Shown here in pieces: positions 17,941 through 26,514 of a DNA stretch of 64,000 nt. Position 1 is the first letter of the stretch. The number at the start of each line of letters is the position of its first letter. The stretch is from J027 sp034437655. GTDB lineage: Bacteria > Chloroflexota > Anaerolineae > Aggregatilineales > J027. Below the pieces are notes generated by a model. It saw only the letters and a list, made by a program, of their open reading frames with translations, was not told the DNA's origin and ran no database searches. The stretch covers positions 47,632 through 111,631 of the forward strand of contig DAOTTU010000057.1 of assembly GCA_034437655.1 (NCBI GenBank). The letters run 5' to 3'. The position numbers and the translations under genes are program-made.

Positions 17941-18915
17941 ATGAGACGCACGCTGTTTAGCTTTTCCGCCTTTACAATCCTGATTATGCTAACCATAGCG
18001 GTATCTGGTCAGCAAACGACCCCGGTCATGGCGCAAGATGGCATTGAAATGCGCGGTGTTGAACTCGGTGGGCCGTGTTCGCTGCTATCGCAACAGGTGC
18101 CCCGTAGCCCTGACTGCGATGAGGAGGTGATGCGTTACCCCCTGCTAGAACTGGAGCGCCCGGTTGAATATGTGGAAGAACGTGATGGTGAAGCAGTTCC
18201 GCGCAGTATTATGATTCCTGAAGAGGAGCTGTCCTACCCTATTGCATGGCAAAAGCGGGCCTGGTACTTCAGCGATGCCCCCGGCGTGCGCCCGGCTGAT
18301 GACGACTGGACGACAGCGCGCCTGATTGGTAAGTACACTATGTTCCATATCTATGCAGCGGTTGAAGTTGGCGGCGACTACTGGTACATGATCGGAATGG
18401 GACAGTGGATGCAAGACGAGTATGTTTCTGTGCTGCAAATTCCTGAACGCCCCGAACCCGTCAGCGGGCCATGGATTGCGCTTGACCTTCAGCAGCAAAC
18501 ACTCGTCGCGTTTGAAGATGACCGGCCCGTCTATGCAACATTGATTTCGGCAGGCTATTGGCTGGACACGGTTGAGGGCCTGTTTCAGGTATACGGGCGT
18601 ACGCTTTCGATGGAAATGAAAGGCCCACCTGGCGCAAACCCACCCGAATACCAGTTCAATACAAGGTGGGCGATGTTCTTTAATGAACATGAAGCCATCC
18701 ATAGCGCAGACTTTCATAACTATTTTGGGATCAACCGCACGCATGGGTGTGTTAACTTAGCCCCGGGGGATGCTGAATGGGTCTGGAACTTTTTTGAACA
18801 AAACGTTGAGGAGTGGCACCCTTCGCAGACAACATTCCGTGTGGACAACCCTGAAGCCGCTCCGTGGGTTTATGTTTACCAGAGCAACGAAGCGATAACG
18901 ATACCAGCCTGGTAG
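17941..18915 (+). CDS. L,D-transpeptidase (YkuD family), secreted
   Basis: Cell-wall cross-linking enzyme that forms 3-3 peptide bonds or attaches proteins to peptidoglycan. It has a signal peptide (RRTLFSFSAFTILIMLTIAV, cleavage probably after VMAQ). A central region is followed by the YkuD catalytic domain in the C-terminal half. The active site is in RTHGCVNLAP with H268 and C270. The substrate-binding His lies upstream in the EHEAIHSADFHN region. An earlier domain (residues about 95-170) resembles an SH3-like/LysM-free targeting module but is not assignable. Single gene with its own promoter, followed by a hairpin terminator. Confidence 0.85.
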   Translation: MRRTLFSFSAFTILIMLTIAVSGQQTTPVMAQDGIEMRGVELGGPCSLLSQQVPRSPDCDEEVMRYPLLELERPVEYVEERDGEAVPRSIMIPEEELSYPIAWQKRAWYFSDAPGVRPADDDWTTARLIGKYTMFHIYAAVEVGGDYWYMIGMGQWMQDEYVSVLQIPERPEPVSGPWIALDLQQQTLVAFEDDRPVYATLISAGYWLDTVEGLFQVYGRTLSMEMKGPPGANPPEYQFNTRWAMFFNEHEAIHSADFHNYFGINRTHGCVNLAPGDAEWVWNFFEQNVEEWHPSQTTFRVDNPEAAPWVYVYQSNEAITIPAW

Positions 18916-18976
18916 CGCAACGTGCTGTGCCAGTCTGAAAGGTGAAGGCCTACCGGGTGAGGTAGGGTAGCAGTAT

Positions 18977-19011
18977 AAAGCCTCGCAAATGCTGTCTGGA
19001 TGCGGGGCTTT
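18977..19011 (+). terminator. Terminator-like hairpin after the L,D-transpeptidase gene
   Basis: 11-bp stem AAAGCCTCGCA / TGCGGGGCTTT with one G-U pair and a 13-base loop. The U tract is short. A smaller CCTACC/GGTAGG hairpin lies just upstream (about 18,950-18,966). Confidence 0.6.
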
Positions 19012-19076
19012 AATGTTGTATTGAAGAATACAGGCTATACTCTGTGAAAATCCGTAAACTAATTTGAGGTGCCTTG

Positions 19077-19742
19077 ATGGGCGAACGCTACGAACTACCA
19101 CTGTTTCCGCTGAATACAGTGCTATTTCCTGGCATGATGCTGCCGCTGCATATTTTCGAAGACCGCTACAAAGAAATGATGCAACGCTGCTTGAGCAATT
19201 CAGAACCGTTTGGGGTCGTGTTGTTAAAAGACGGGCGTGCCGAAGGGCCTTTAGGGGCGGTGCATGAAATTGGGACAATTGCTGAGATCACGCAGGTAAA
19301 ACGTTTGCAGGGCGGGCGCATGAATATTGTTTCGGTGGGGCATCGTCGCTTCCGTTTACACAGTCTGCATCACGAAAACCCCTACCTGACTGGAATTGTC
19401 GAAGACTATCCGCTGGACAACATTGACAGCATGGTGACCCAGAAGCTAGCCCAACGCATTATGACCAGGCTGACTAGCTATTTGAAAACGTTTCGGCAGA
19501 TGGGCAAGCTGAACGTTGACTTTCAGCAGTTCCCCGACGACCCGGAAACCCTCGCGTTTTTGACAGCGATTGTGCTGCCGATTTCTAACGAAGAGAAGCA
19601 AGACCTGCTCAGTATGCCTGATGCTGAAGAAATCCTGCGCGAAGAATATGAGCTGTTGCGTCATGAAGCGAGCATTCTCGAAATTCTGGTCAACGAGCGC
19701 CAAACACAACAGAATGACAGCAGTCCTTTTTCTTTCAATTAA
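19077..19742 (+). CDS. LON N-terminal (substrate-binding) domain protein
   Basis: Stand-alone version of the substrate-recognition domain of Lon protease (COG2802-like), without ATPase or protease domains. The opening YELPLFPLNTVLFPGMMLPLH, then IFEDRYKEMM, is the diagnostic LON start, and VVLLKDG, GTIAEI and GRMNIVSVGHRRFRL follow the domain pattern. At 221 residues the length is normal. ATG at 19077 has GAGGTG upstream; a TTG one codon earlier is less likely. Function in cells is not settled; it may bind unfolded or misfolded substrates. A -10-like TATACT is at 19036-19041. It is followed at 15 bases by plsX. Confidence 0.85.
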   Translation: MGERYELPLFPLNTVLFPGMMLPLHIFEDRYKEMMQRCLSNSEPFGVVLLKDGRAEGPLGAVHEIGTIAEITQVKRLQGGRMNIVSVGHRRFRLHSLHHENPYLTGIVEDYPLDNIDSMVTQKLAQRIMTRLTSYLKTFRQMGKLNVDFQQFPDDPETLAFLTAIVLPISNEEKQDLLSMPDAEEILREEYELLRHEASILEILVNERQTQQNDSSPFSFN

Positions 19743-19757
19743 TGTAGGAGCCTGATC

Positions 19758-20753
19758 ATGCGGATTGTGCTCGATGCAATGGGCACAGATGACTACCCGG
19801 TGCCAGATGTCGCTGGTGCTGTTGAAGCGGCCCGGACGTATGCGTGTAGCATCGTACTGACCGGTGATGAAAAACTACTGGCTGCTGAACTGAATAAGCA
19901 CGACAATGCCGGGCTGGACATTGAGATTGTTCCGTCAAATGTTCTGGTGACAATGGAGGATAAGCCACAGGAGGTTGTGCGTAAAAAAGCCGGGTCATCA
20001 ATCCATGTCGGGATGGAATTGGTGCAAAACGGTGAGGCTGATGGCTTTGTGAGCTGTGGCAACACGGGCGCAATTCACGCAATTGGAACACTCGGCAAAA
20101 TCCGGCGCATTCGTGGGGTATACCGACCTGCGTTGACCAGTATTGTGCCTGTCCGGGGTAAGCCCTTCATTTTAGTAGATGTTGGTGCAAACGTAGACTG
20201 CAAGCCGGAATGGTTGGTACAGTTTGCTATCATGGGCAGCATTTACGCTGAGCGTGTCCTTAAACTGCCGAATCCGCGTGTAGCGCTGCTCTCCAATGGT
20301 GAAGAAGAAACCAAAGGCTACAGCCTGACGCATGAAACGACGCCGCTACTGCGCGAAGCAGGCTTGAACTTCATCGGCAACGTTGAACCCAAAGACAGCA
20401 CCACGGGCGCCACCGATGTCCTTGTTTGCGATGGGTTTGTCGGCAACATCTACGCAAAAAGCCTCGAAGCGATGGCAATCACCCTATTCGATGCAATGCG
20501 TGATGAAGTGGCCAATAACATGCGAGCCAAAATTGGCGGGGCATTGATGCGGCCGGCGTTGCGGCGTGTTTACTCACAACATGATCCCTTCGAAATTGGC
20601 GGCGCACCGCTATTGGGGCTGAATGGGATTGTCATCGTGGGGCATGGTCGGAGCAATGCGCTGGCGGTGAAAAATGCAATTCGTCAGGCAACCGAAGCTG
20701 CTGAGAATGGCATTGTTGATGCAATCGGCGAAGGAATTAATGCACGCTCGTGA
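19758..20753 (+). CDS. plsX: Phosphate acyltransferase PlsX
   Basis: Makes acyl-phosphate from acyl-ACP, the first step of phospholipid synthesis in the PlsX/PlsY pathway. Diagnostic segments are the N-terminal IVLDAMGTDDYPVPDVAGAV, then SSIHVGMELVQNGEADGFVSCGNTGA (split here by eye), ILVDVGANVDCKP, and LLSNGEEETKGYSLTHE. LVCDGFVGNIYAKSLEAM and the closing GIVIVGHGRSNALAVKNAI complete the set. At 331 residues it is the family length. It sits between the LON-domain gene and fabF; fabF starts immediately after or 36 bases beyond its stop, so lipid precursor genes are co-expressed. Confidence 0.95.
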   Translation: MRIVLDAMGTDDYPVPDVAGAVEAARTYACSIVLTGDEKLLAAELNKHDNAGLDIEIVPSNVLVTMEDKPQEVVRKKAGSSIHVGMELVQNGEADGFVSCGNTGAIHAIGTLGKIRRIRGVYRPALTSIVPVRGKPFILVDVGANVDCKPEWLVQFAIMGSIYAERVLKLPNPRVALLSNGEEETKGYSLTHETTPLLREAGLNFIGNVEPKDSTTGATDVLVCDGFVGNIYAKSLEAMAITLFDAMRDEVANNMRAKIGGALMRPALRRVYSQHDPFEIGGAPLLGLNGIVIVGHGRSNALAVKNAIRQATEAAENGIVDAIGEGINARS

Positions 20754-20789
20754 GTGATCAAGCAAGCAACTGTAGGGGGCTTCGCAATA

Positions 20790-22055
20790 GTGAGTGATAC
20801 ACAGCGCCATGATGGGCAACTGCGCGTGGTCGTTACAGGTATGGCTGTCATTTCTCCGCTTGGGAACCAATTGCAAACATTCTGGCATGGGCTGCAGGCG
20901 GGGCGGTCTGGCATTAATCGTGTACAGAACTTTGACCCCTCGCACCTGAACGTGCAAATCGCAGGCGAAGTGAATGATTTCGATCCACTTGACCACCTTG
21001 ACCGAAAAACTGTACGCAAACTTGAGCGAGCTAACCAATTTGCCATGACTGCTGCGGCTATGGCCATGCAGGACGCCGGCTGGACACTTGAAACCCTGCA
21101 ACCCCACGCCGAACGCATGGGCGTAGTCATGGGAACGGCCTTTGCTGGCTATGATGCCTTGCGGCGTGCGACACAGGCAGTTGATATGGGTAAGCGCCCG
21201 GGGCCCGCAGCACTGGCCAGTTCATTGACGAATATGCCAACATTTTATGTGGCCCAGACAGTAGGGGCAGTTGGCCACAACAGTACTGTCACAACGGCGT
21301 GCGCGGCAGGGACACAGGCCATCGGTGCGGGTGCTGAAACAATCCGTCATGGCCGGGCAGATATTATGTTTGTTGGTGGGGTCGAGGCGTTGGTTACGGA
21401 CTACATTCTCGCGGCTTTTGATTCCATGACGTCATTAGCGCGGGGTTACAATGACGACCCAACCGCTGCCAGCCGTCCCTTTAGCCTGGACCGTCAAGGC
21501 TTTGTCTTGGGCGAAGGTGGCGCAGTTCTCGTGCTTGAACGGTTGGACCATGCACGCCAACGCGGGGCACGTGTTTATGCCGAAATTGCAGGCTATGCCA
21601 CATCAAACGACATTTACCACATTGTCACCATCGACCCGACTGGCAAAGGGGCACAACGTGTCATGCAGTGGGCATTAGATGACGCTGGCGTGGCTGTAGA
21701 TGACGTGAGCTATATCAACGCGCATGGTACTGGCACGAAGATGAATGATCCTATTGAAACGGCGGCCATTAAAGCGGTGTTTGGAGCGCATGTACCCCCG
21801 GTGAGTTCAACCAAAAGTATGATCGGGCATTTGTTAGGGGCAGCGGGGGCTGTTGAAGCTGTGGCGACGATCTTATCGCTATATCACCACTGCTTGCACC
21901 CAACGATTAACCTCGACAAGCCCGACCCTGAATGTGACCTGGACTATGTGCCAAACATTGCCAGAGAAGCAGACCTTAACGTCGCGCTGTCAAACAGTTT
22001 CGGGCTTGGGGGACATAACGCCACGCTTGTGATGCGGCGTTTTAACGAGGTGTAG
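20790..22055 (+). CDS. fabF: 3-oxoacyl-ACP synthase II (FabF)
   Basis: Condensing enzyme of fatty-acid elongation. The nucleophile Cys is in TVTTACAAGTQAIGAG, and the two catalytic His are in NAHGTGTKMNDPIE and STKSMIGHLLGAAGA. The C-terminal NSFGLGGHNATLV is the FabF oxyanion/gating signature. The GTG at 20790 is chosen because AGGGGG lies 10 bases upstream and the conserved RVVVTGMAVISPLG follows within 12 residues. A GTG at 20754, abutting the plsX stop, is the alternative. No acyl-carrier gene lies between plsX and fabF, unlike many bacteria. Confidence 0.93.
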   Translation: MSDTQRHDGQLRVVVTGMAVISPLGNQLQTFWHGLQAGRSGINRVQNFDPSHLNVQIAGEVNDFDPLDHLDRKTVRKLERANQFAMTAAAMAMQDAGWTLETLQPHAERMGVVMGTAFAGYDALRRATQAVDMGKRPGPAALASSLTNMPTFYVAQTVGAVGHNSTVTTACAAGTQAIGAGAETIRHGRADIMFVGGVEALVTDYILAAFDSMTSLARGYNDDPTAASRPFSLDRQGFVLGEGGAVLVLERLDHARQRGARVYAEIAGYATSNDIYHIVTIDPTGKGAQRVMQWALDDAGVAVDDVSYINAHGTGTKMNDPIETAAIKAVFGAHVPPVSSTKSMIGHLLGAAGAVEAVATILSLYHHCLHPTINLDKPDPECDLDYVPNIAREADLNVALSNSFGLGGHNATLVMRRFNEV

Positions 22056-22057
22056 TG

Positions 22058-22345
22058 TTAGGCGTCTTTGAACGGTAGGGTGTCGATTTGTTTGGCGAGG
22101 CTGAAGTCGTTGTCAGTCAAGCCGCCCGCATCGTGTGAACTCAACGTAAGCGTGACGTTGCGCCAGCTTACCGCGATGTCGGGGTGATGGTTTGCAGCTT
22201 CAGCCAGGTGCCCGACGGTGTTCACGAAAACAAGCGCGGCCGGGAATGATGGCAATTTATAGGTTTTGCTGATCTCGATTCCGTCGCGTTCCCAGCCGTC
22301 TAGTTCGGCAAGTTTTGCAGAAATTTGCTCGTCGTTAAGCGTCAT
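22058..22345 (-). CDS. phhB: Pterin-4a-carbinolamine dehydratase
   Basis: Small (95-residue) enzyme that dehydrates 4a-hydroxy-tetrahydropterin, recycling the pterin cofactor of aromatic amino-acid hydroxylases. It shows the family motif AANHHPDIAVSWRNVTLTL followed by the DAGGLTDNDFSLAKQID segment, with the two His and the late Asp of the active site. ATG at 22345 is favoured by AGGAG about 10 bases upstream; the reading frame is open further but that part is unrelated. No aromatic hydroxylase is in the window. folE, which starts pterin synthesis, lies 1.2 kb away on the other strand. Confidence 0.88.
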   Translation of the reverse strand: MTLNDEQISAKLAELDGWERDGIEISKTYKLPSFPAALVFVNTVGHLAEAANHHPDIAVSWRNVTLTLSSHDAGGLTDNDFSLAKQIDTLPFKDA

Positions 22346-22373
22346 CGGTACGCTGCTCCTTATGCATTTTGAG

Positions 22374-23144
22374 TTAGCGGTTGCTGAGCGATTGCTGGGT
22401 TTGTGCAGCCTGAGCGCAGAGATTACGTCCACCTGCATCTAACCATTCCTGAAGGCGCGTGCTTTGTGTTTCGCCTTCAACGGCATCCTGATAGATACCA
22501 GACCCCCAATAAACATAGTTACGAGTCTCCTGATACCAGCTCGCCCAGCCAGTGTTAATTACACCGTGTCCGCCATTGTAACCGGCCATTGCCAGCACAA
22601 CATCGCCATCAGCTAATTCTAATCCCGTAGACAGATAATTCATGCCTCGGTAGGCATTGGTTTCGGGGTCAGTCATGACTTCGCCATCATCGAAGTGGAA
22701 CGGCATCACCTGGAATAGCCCCTGTGCGCCAGCGCTGGAACCGGCCGTCGGGTCGCCACAACTTTCAATTTGCATGACGGTTGCGACAAGATTAGGGTCA
22801 AGTTCATATTCTTCTGCCCACCGCAGAATGTCAACTTCCCAGAAGCGCACTTCGTCCGTAAACAACGGAGCAAGCCCGCTACTGGGTGCGGCAACTTCGT
22901 TTTCGGTAATGACATACACTGTCTGTTCAGGCAGCGCAAACCACACCGCATACGCACCAAACCCGAACAAGCAAACGGCTGTCACCAGCGACACGATCGC
23001 CAGCGCAAGCCGCCGCCGGGCTGCACCTGCTGCGCGCTGAATAACGCCGGTCTGCGCAGTGTCTTCAAGCGGGTCGTATTCAACCGCGCGAACCGAAATC
23101 ATCACGGGTTCTTCATCGAACCAGTTGTCGTGCTGAGAATTCAC
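22374..23144 (-). CDS. Membrane-anchored lytic transglycosylase (SLT domain)
   Basis: Murein lytic transglycosylase fold. A short cytoplasmic N-terminus is followed by a membrane helix near residues 47-70 (LALAIVSLVTAVCLFGFGAY) and then an extracytoplasmic SLT domain from about residue 100. The catalytic Glu is in VMQIESCGDP, followed by AGAQGLFQVMP (the GLMQ-like motif) and MAGYNGG (AYNAG-like). Family members cleave glycan strands with anhydro-muramic acid formation. The GTG start at 23144 has GGAG about 10 bases upstream. The dehydratase gene follows at 28 bases. Confidence 0.88.
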   Translation of the reverse strand: MNSQHDNWFDEEPVMISVRAVEYDPLEDTAQTGVIQRAAGAARRRLALAIVSLVTAVCLFGFGAYAVWFALPEQTVYVITENEVAAPSSGLAPLFTDEVRFWEVDILRWAEEYELDPNLVATVMQIESCGDPTAGSSAGAQGLFQVMPFHFDDGEVMTDPETNAYRGMNYLSTGLELADGDVVLAMAGYNGGHGVINTGWASWYQETRNYVYWGSGIYQDAVEGETQSTRLQEWLDAGGRNLCAQAAQTQQSLSNR

Positions 23145-23292
23145 TACTGGGTTTCTCCACTAGATATTGGATGCAGAAATGAAGAATTGAGAATCGTATA
23201 ATGGCTTGATTTACACTTAATACTATACCGGATTACGGCTCAAGATTTATGGGAAAGTTAATTTCTATCAAAGTTTTAGCGAAATGCGGTGA

Positions 23293-23350
23293 TTGCCTAA
23301 TTCAAGCCTCATATTGCTATGCTAGATTACTGTTTACACAGTATGTGAAC
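23293..23350 (+). promoter_or_regulatory. Candidate folE promoter with adjoining palindrome
   Basis: A possible -35 TTGCCT (23293-23298) and extended -10 TGC-TATGCT (23318-23323), with a long 19-base spacer. Just downstream lies the inverted repeat GTTTACA-CAGTA-TGTGAAC (23332-23350; one mismatched pair), which would overlap the transcription start and could be an operator. Confidence 0.4.
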
Positions 23351-23384
23351 TGATTTTAGATGTACTGGTACAACTTGAATGGAA

Positions 23385-23482
23385 GCTGCTTGCAACTGCG
23401 ACTCTCTCTCCACCCGGTCGTATCTCTTGTAAGAGCTGATGTTCTAACCGAAAGGTGCGCTGCGTGCCCACCAACAAGCAGC
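23385..23482 (+). other. Structured 5' leader of folE (possible cis-regulatory RNA)
   Basis: A perfect 8-bp helix GCTGCTTG (23385-23392) with CAAGCAGC (23475-23482) would close a domain of about 98 nucleotides. Inside it are a CTCTT-GT-AAGAG hairpin and a CACC/GGTG pairing. It lies 40 bases before the folE start. It does not match a riboswitch class I can recall; pairing is read by eye only. Confidence 0.4.
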
Positions 23483-23522
23483 CACCCTGAAATATACGCA
23501 TTAGGTGAGGAGATACAGCATT

Positions 23523-24329
23523 ATGGGTAATGGTCGCCATCCAACGTCTAGTAATGGCACAAACGGCTATCAAGCCAATGGTGAGAGCAACAATTTCTCA
23601 GTAACAGAAACCGACGAGCAAAGGTTACCCCAGCTCAGTGCGGTGAACGGAACTCTAATTTCTGGCGGAGAATTGTTTGCGCTTTCCGAAGCGACACACA
23701 CCCCTAGCTTTACAGATGCATTTGAACAAACGGAAGTGCTGACAGGTGAACCTGAACAGCGCGATGCTATTGAGAAGGCCGTCTATGATCTGCTAGACGC
23801 CTTCAATGTCAACTGGAACGACCCCAACTACACGGATACGCCAAAACGGGTTGCCAAAGCCTATACCGAGTTCTGGGCGGCGGGCTATGGTCGTACGGCT
23901 GAAGACGAAGTTACAGTCTTCCCTAATTCTAGCGGCAATGGCGACCTGGTCATGGTCAAAGACATGCGCTTTTACAGCATGTGTAGCCACCACCTTGCAC
24001 CATTTTCTGGCTATGCTGCGATTGCTTATGTGCCCGACCAGCATTTGCTGGGGCTGTCGAAACTAGGGCGCATCCTCGACATTTTTGCACGGCGTTTTCA
24101 GCTACAAGAGCGAATTGGCGCACAAACGGCCGATAAGCTGATGGAACTGATTGATCCGCAGGGTGTTATGGTTGTGCTTTACGACGTCGAGCATATGTGC
24201 ATGTCGTCGCGCGGGGTCAAGTTGCACGAAGCCAGCACCACCACAACTGCGACACGCGGCGTTTTCAAAGACTCAGCACAGATGCGCAATGAAGTGATGA
24301 CCCTGCTCCAGAGCCGCGCCCAACGCTAG
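23523..24329 (+). CDS. folE: GTP cyclohydrolase I
   Basis: Converts GTP to dihydroneopterin triphosphate, the entry step of folate and tetrahydropterin synthesis. The conserved catalytic core occupies the C-terminal 185 residues. It contains YSMCSHHLAPFSGYAAIAY (zinc Cys/His ligands), LGLSKLGRILDIFARRFQLQ, and VEHMCMSSRGV with the second zinc Cys. It carries a non-conserved, Asn/Ser-rich N-terminal extension of about 75 residues, longer than in E. coli. ATG at 23523 has AGGAG about 10 bases upstream. A perfect terminator follows the stop. Confidence 0.93.
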   Translation: MGNGRHPTSSNGTNGYQANGESNNFSVTETDEQRLPQLSAVNGTLISGGELFALSEATHTPSFTDAFEQTEVLTGEPEQRDAIEKAVYDLLDAFNVNWNDPNYTDTPKRVAKAYTEFWAAGYGRTAEDEVTVFPNSSGNGDLVMVKDMRFYSMCSHHLAPFSGYAAIAYVPDQHLLGLSKLGRILDIFARRFQLQERIGAQTADKLMELIDPQGVMVVLYDVEHMCMSSRGVKLHEASTTTTATRGVFKDSAQMRNEVMTLLQSRAQR

Positions 24330-24363
24330 CACACGCACCTATAACTGAATAACAATGTGTCAG

Positions 24364-24397
24364 AACCTGCCGCAACGCTATCGGCAGGTTTTGTTTT
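24364..24397 (+). terminator. Rho-independent terminator of folE
   Basis: Perfect 9-bp stem AACCTGCCG / CGGCAGGTT, 9-base loop, then TTTGTTTTG. It lies between the convergent folE and ArsA-like genes. Confidence 0.85.
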
Positions 24398-24413
24398 GTC
24401 GGCCTGTATACGT

Positions 24414-25616
24414 TTAAGTCGTGCTTTGCGGCTCTGCGGGTTTGAGGAATCGTATTCGTAACGATGACTCCTCAAATTTTGCGGCACCAATGTCATACTT
24501 CCAGAGTGTATGCGGCAATACAATGTTTCGACGGTATGGGCCGACACGGATCGTCAGTTCATCTGAACTACGATACACGTCCATGTCTTTCTTGTCTGCA
24601 AAGGGTAGTGGAATCGTCAGCCAATAGTCGTCTGTGTTCGGCTCTGCTTCGATCTTGTGCGAGGCGGTTGCTGTCGAATAATGCCTGGTCGGGTTTGTGT
24701 CCCCATATAGTGCATCGGCAAGTCGGCGTAGATCGTCCAGCCCGTTAATATCGCGGTCAAACAATGGGGATTGCAACAGATGGAGTTGCCCAAACGCTTC
24801 CCCGATGAGGTCGAGGTTATCGCGCTGACGATCTTTCCACGCCGCGAAATAAGGGTCGGTAACGGCATCAGGAATGACGCGATTACAGACGATGGCATCG
24901 GTTGAATAGCCGTAGAGGTTCAGGTAGGTAAAGGTACGCTGTGTTTCTTTGATGACCATTTTTTCGGGGGTCATCACCAGGCGCATTGTACTCATTTCCG
25001 GGTTAGACAAGATTTGCTTGACATTATCAAGGGTATCGAATAACCCCTGAATGCTGTCGAGTTCTTCTTGTTCGGGGAGTTCAGTGCCAAAAAGCGGCCT
25101 GGCGAATGGTCGTAGAAATTTTGCAGTGCGGCCGCCCATCATTCTGATCATGCGGTCAAACCACCAGCGCGTGGTTTCGGGTAAACTTAGTAGCCGTAAG
25201 GTTTCAGCGGTCGGCGCGGCATCAACAATCAGCACATCATACGCGGCGGTGTTGACATACTGGTTAATCCACAGCAATTGTGCGCCTTCCTCCAACCCGG
25301 GGAGTACGGTGACTTCTTCGGCGACGAGTTCTTCAACATTCGATTGTTGCGCCATTACGCGCATCAGGTAATTCTGAATCCGTGACCAGAATTTTTCCAT
25401 CGAATAGCGGGCGTCGATTTCCTGTGCGAAGAGATTGTCAGTGAGCTGAATAGCTTCGGGGCCAATCTTGGCGTCCAATGCATCACCGAGAGAGTGAGCT
25501 GTGTCGGTGCTGAGTACAATGGTTTTTAGCCCCAGTTCAGCACAGCGCACGGCCGTTGCTGCAGAGGTGCTGGTTTTGCCAACGCCACCTTTGCCAGTGT
25601 GTACGATAATACGCAT
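24414..25616 (-). CDS. ArsA/GET3-like ATPase with C-terminal HSP20-like domain
   Basis: Deviant-Walker P-loop ATPase of the ArsA/Get3 family, 400 residues. The P-loop HTGKGGVGKTST spans residues 6-17 with signature lysine K9. Next come the switch STDTAHSLGDAL, the VLIVDAAPTAETLRLLSLP segment, and a Walker-B-like strand before it. The last 100 residues form a beta-rich domain (DDYWLTIPLPF, VYRSSDELTIRVGPYRRN) like the ArsA_HSP20 domain common in Chloroflexota and cyanobacteria. No arsenic transporter or regulator is adjacent, so an arsenite pump role is unlikely; membrane-protein targeting or chaperone functions are possible. ATG at 25616 follows GGAGG. Confidence 0.85.
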   Translation of the reverse strand: MRIIVHTGKGGVGKTSTSAATAVRCAELGLKTIVLSTDTAHSLGDALDAKIGPEAIQLTDNLFAQEIDARYSMEKFWSRIQNYLMRVMAQQSNVEELVAEEVTVLPGLEEGAQLLWINQYVNTAAYDVLIVDAAPTAETLRLLSLPETTRWWFDRMIRMMGGRTAKFLRPFARPLFGTELPEQEELDSIQGLFDTLDNVKQILSNPEMSTMRLVMTPEKMVIKETQRTFTYLNLYGYSTDAIVCNRVIPDAVTDPYFAAWKDRQRDNLDLIGEAFGQLHLLQSPLFDRDINGLDDLRRLADALYGDTNPTRHYSTATASHKIEAEPNTDDYWLTIPLPFADKKDMDVYRSSDELTIRVGPYRRNIVLPHTLWKYDIGAAKFEESSLRIRFLKPAEPQSTT

Positions 25617-25685
25617 AAGGTATGGTCCTCCATTTCGATGCTCTATACGTAGATAGGTGTTCAGGGGTTGCAAATGCTGGGTGTG

Positions 25686-26117
25686 CTAGAATGACCACCA
25701 TGTCAGAATTTGTTGGGCTGCCTCCAGAATTTCTGACAGGGGGGAGTTGTCTGGCATAACGCGAACACGGTCTGGTAGTTCATGGATACGTAAATGTTGT
25801 ACGCGCTGAACACTGGCAAGGATAAGCAGCGGCGTCATCGCAAGAGTAGAGGAAGGGCTGGTGTGTTGCGCGGCTAACCATGCTTCTGCATCCAGTCCAT
25901 TGCGCAGTGCATCAAGTGCCAGAATCAAACGGGGGTGGGCACGTTCCCCCAGCCGGACGCCTTCGGCAATGCTGGCAGCATTGATGACTTGAAAACCGGC
26001 TTCACTAAAATGCACGGCAATACGGTCGGCACGACGCCGTGGTGTGGCATCTAACTTGATGATGAGTGGCCGCGCGGCTGCGGACATGCAGAAATTGCTA
26101 CCTTCTATTGTTGTCAT
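25686..26117 (-). CDS. Degenerate receiver-like protein
   Basis: 143 residues whose pattern follows a response-regulator receiver: strand LIIKLDA, helix with ADRIAVHFSEAGFQVINAASIAEGV, strand RLILALDAL, and TPLLILASV. The acidic pocket is not recognisable and the expected Lys-Pro near the end is absent (RVRVMPDNSP). It is therefore probably a non-phosphorylated pseudo-receiver acting by protein contact. A second ATG at 26087 (AAGGT upstream) is a possible start. It lies 69 bases upstream of the ArsA-like gene on the same strand and may share its transcript. Confidence 0.5.
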   Translation of the reverse strand: MTTIEGSNFCMSAAARPLIIKLDATPRRRADRIAVHFSEAGFQVINAASIAEGVRLGERAHPRLILALDALRNGLDAEAWLAAQHTSPSSTLAMTPLLILASVQRVQHLRIHELPDRVRVMPDNSPLSEILEAAQQILTWWSF

Positions 26118-26180
26118 TCACGGTTTGATTGTAGCAGGCTGTCATCAATAATAACGTAGGCATTGCGTCAGAGTTGCGCC

Positions 26181-26208
26181 TTGTTGGCCTTTGGACAACT
26201 GCTATAAT
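26181..26208 (+). promoter_or_regulatory. Extended -10 promoter for the zinc-ribbon/lipoprotein pair
   Basis: -35 TTGTTG (26181-26186), 16-base spacer, -10 TATAAT (26203-26208) preceded by TGC, an extended -10 element. Transcription would begin about 30 bases before the first ATG. Confidence 0.65.
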
Positions 26209-26243
26209 TCGACGCAGTCGTGCTAAATCAATGACTCAGATGA

Positions 26244-26504
26244 ATGAGTAAACCCATGTCTGTACCCAATTGTCACGTTTGTGACAGCGACCCCCAACAA
26301 AAGGCAACCTATGGCGATTCTGGATTAGCAATGGGGGACTATTGCCCGGTCTGTCATCGCCCAACATGCCGCCACCACATGGCGACGGTACGCTTCCGTT
26401 GGCAAAATGACCGTCGGGTGGATAGCGCTAAAGTTTGCATCGAATGTAAGCGCACGTACGCGCATCGCTATTGGGATGCTGCGAACCGCGAGTGGATCAG
26501 TTGA
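26244..26504 (+). CDS. Small cysteine-rich zinc-binding protein
   Basis: 86 residues with three cysteine knuckles: CHVC, then CPVCHRPTCRHH, then CIEC. This suggests one or two zinc sites of ribbon or treble-clef type. No catalytic motif is present. An internal ATG at 26256 is an equally good start. It is followed within about ten bases by a lipoprotein gene and shares its promoter. Function unknown; it could be a nucleic-acid or protein adaptor. Confidence 0.65.
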   Translation: MSKPMSVPNCHVCDSDPQQKATYGDSGLAMGDYCPVCHRPTCRHHMATVRFRWQNDRRVDSAKVCIECKRTYAHRYWDAANREWIS

Positions 26505-26514
26505 AAGCCATAGT

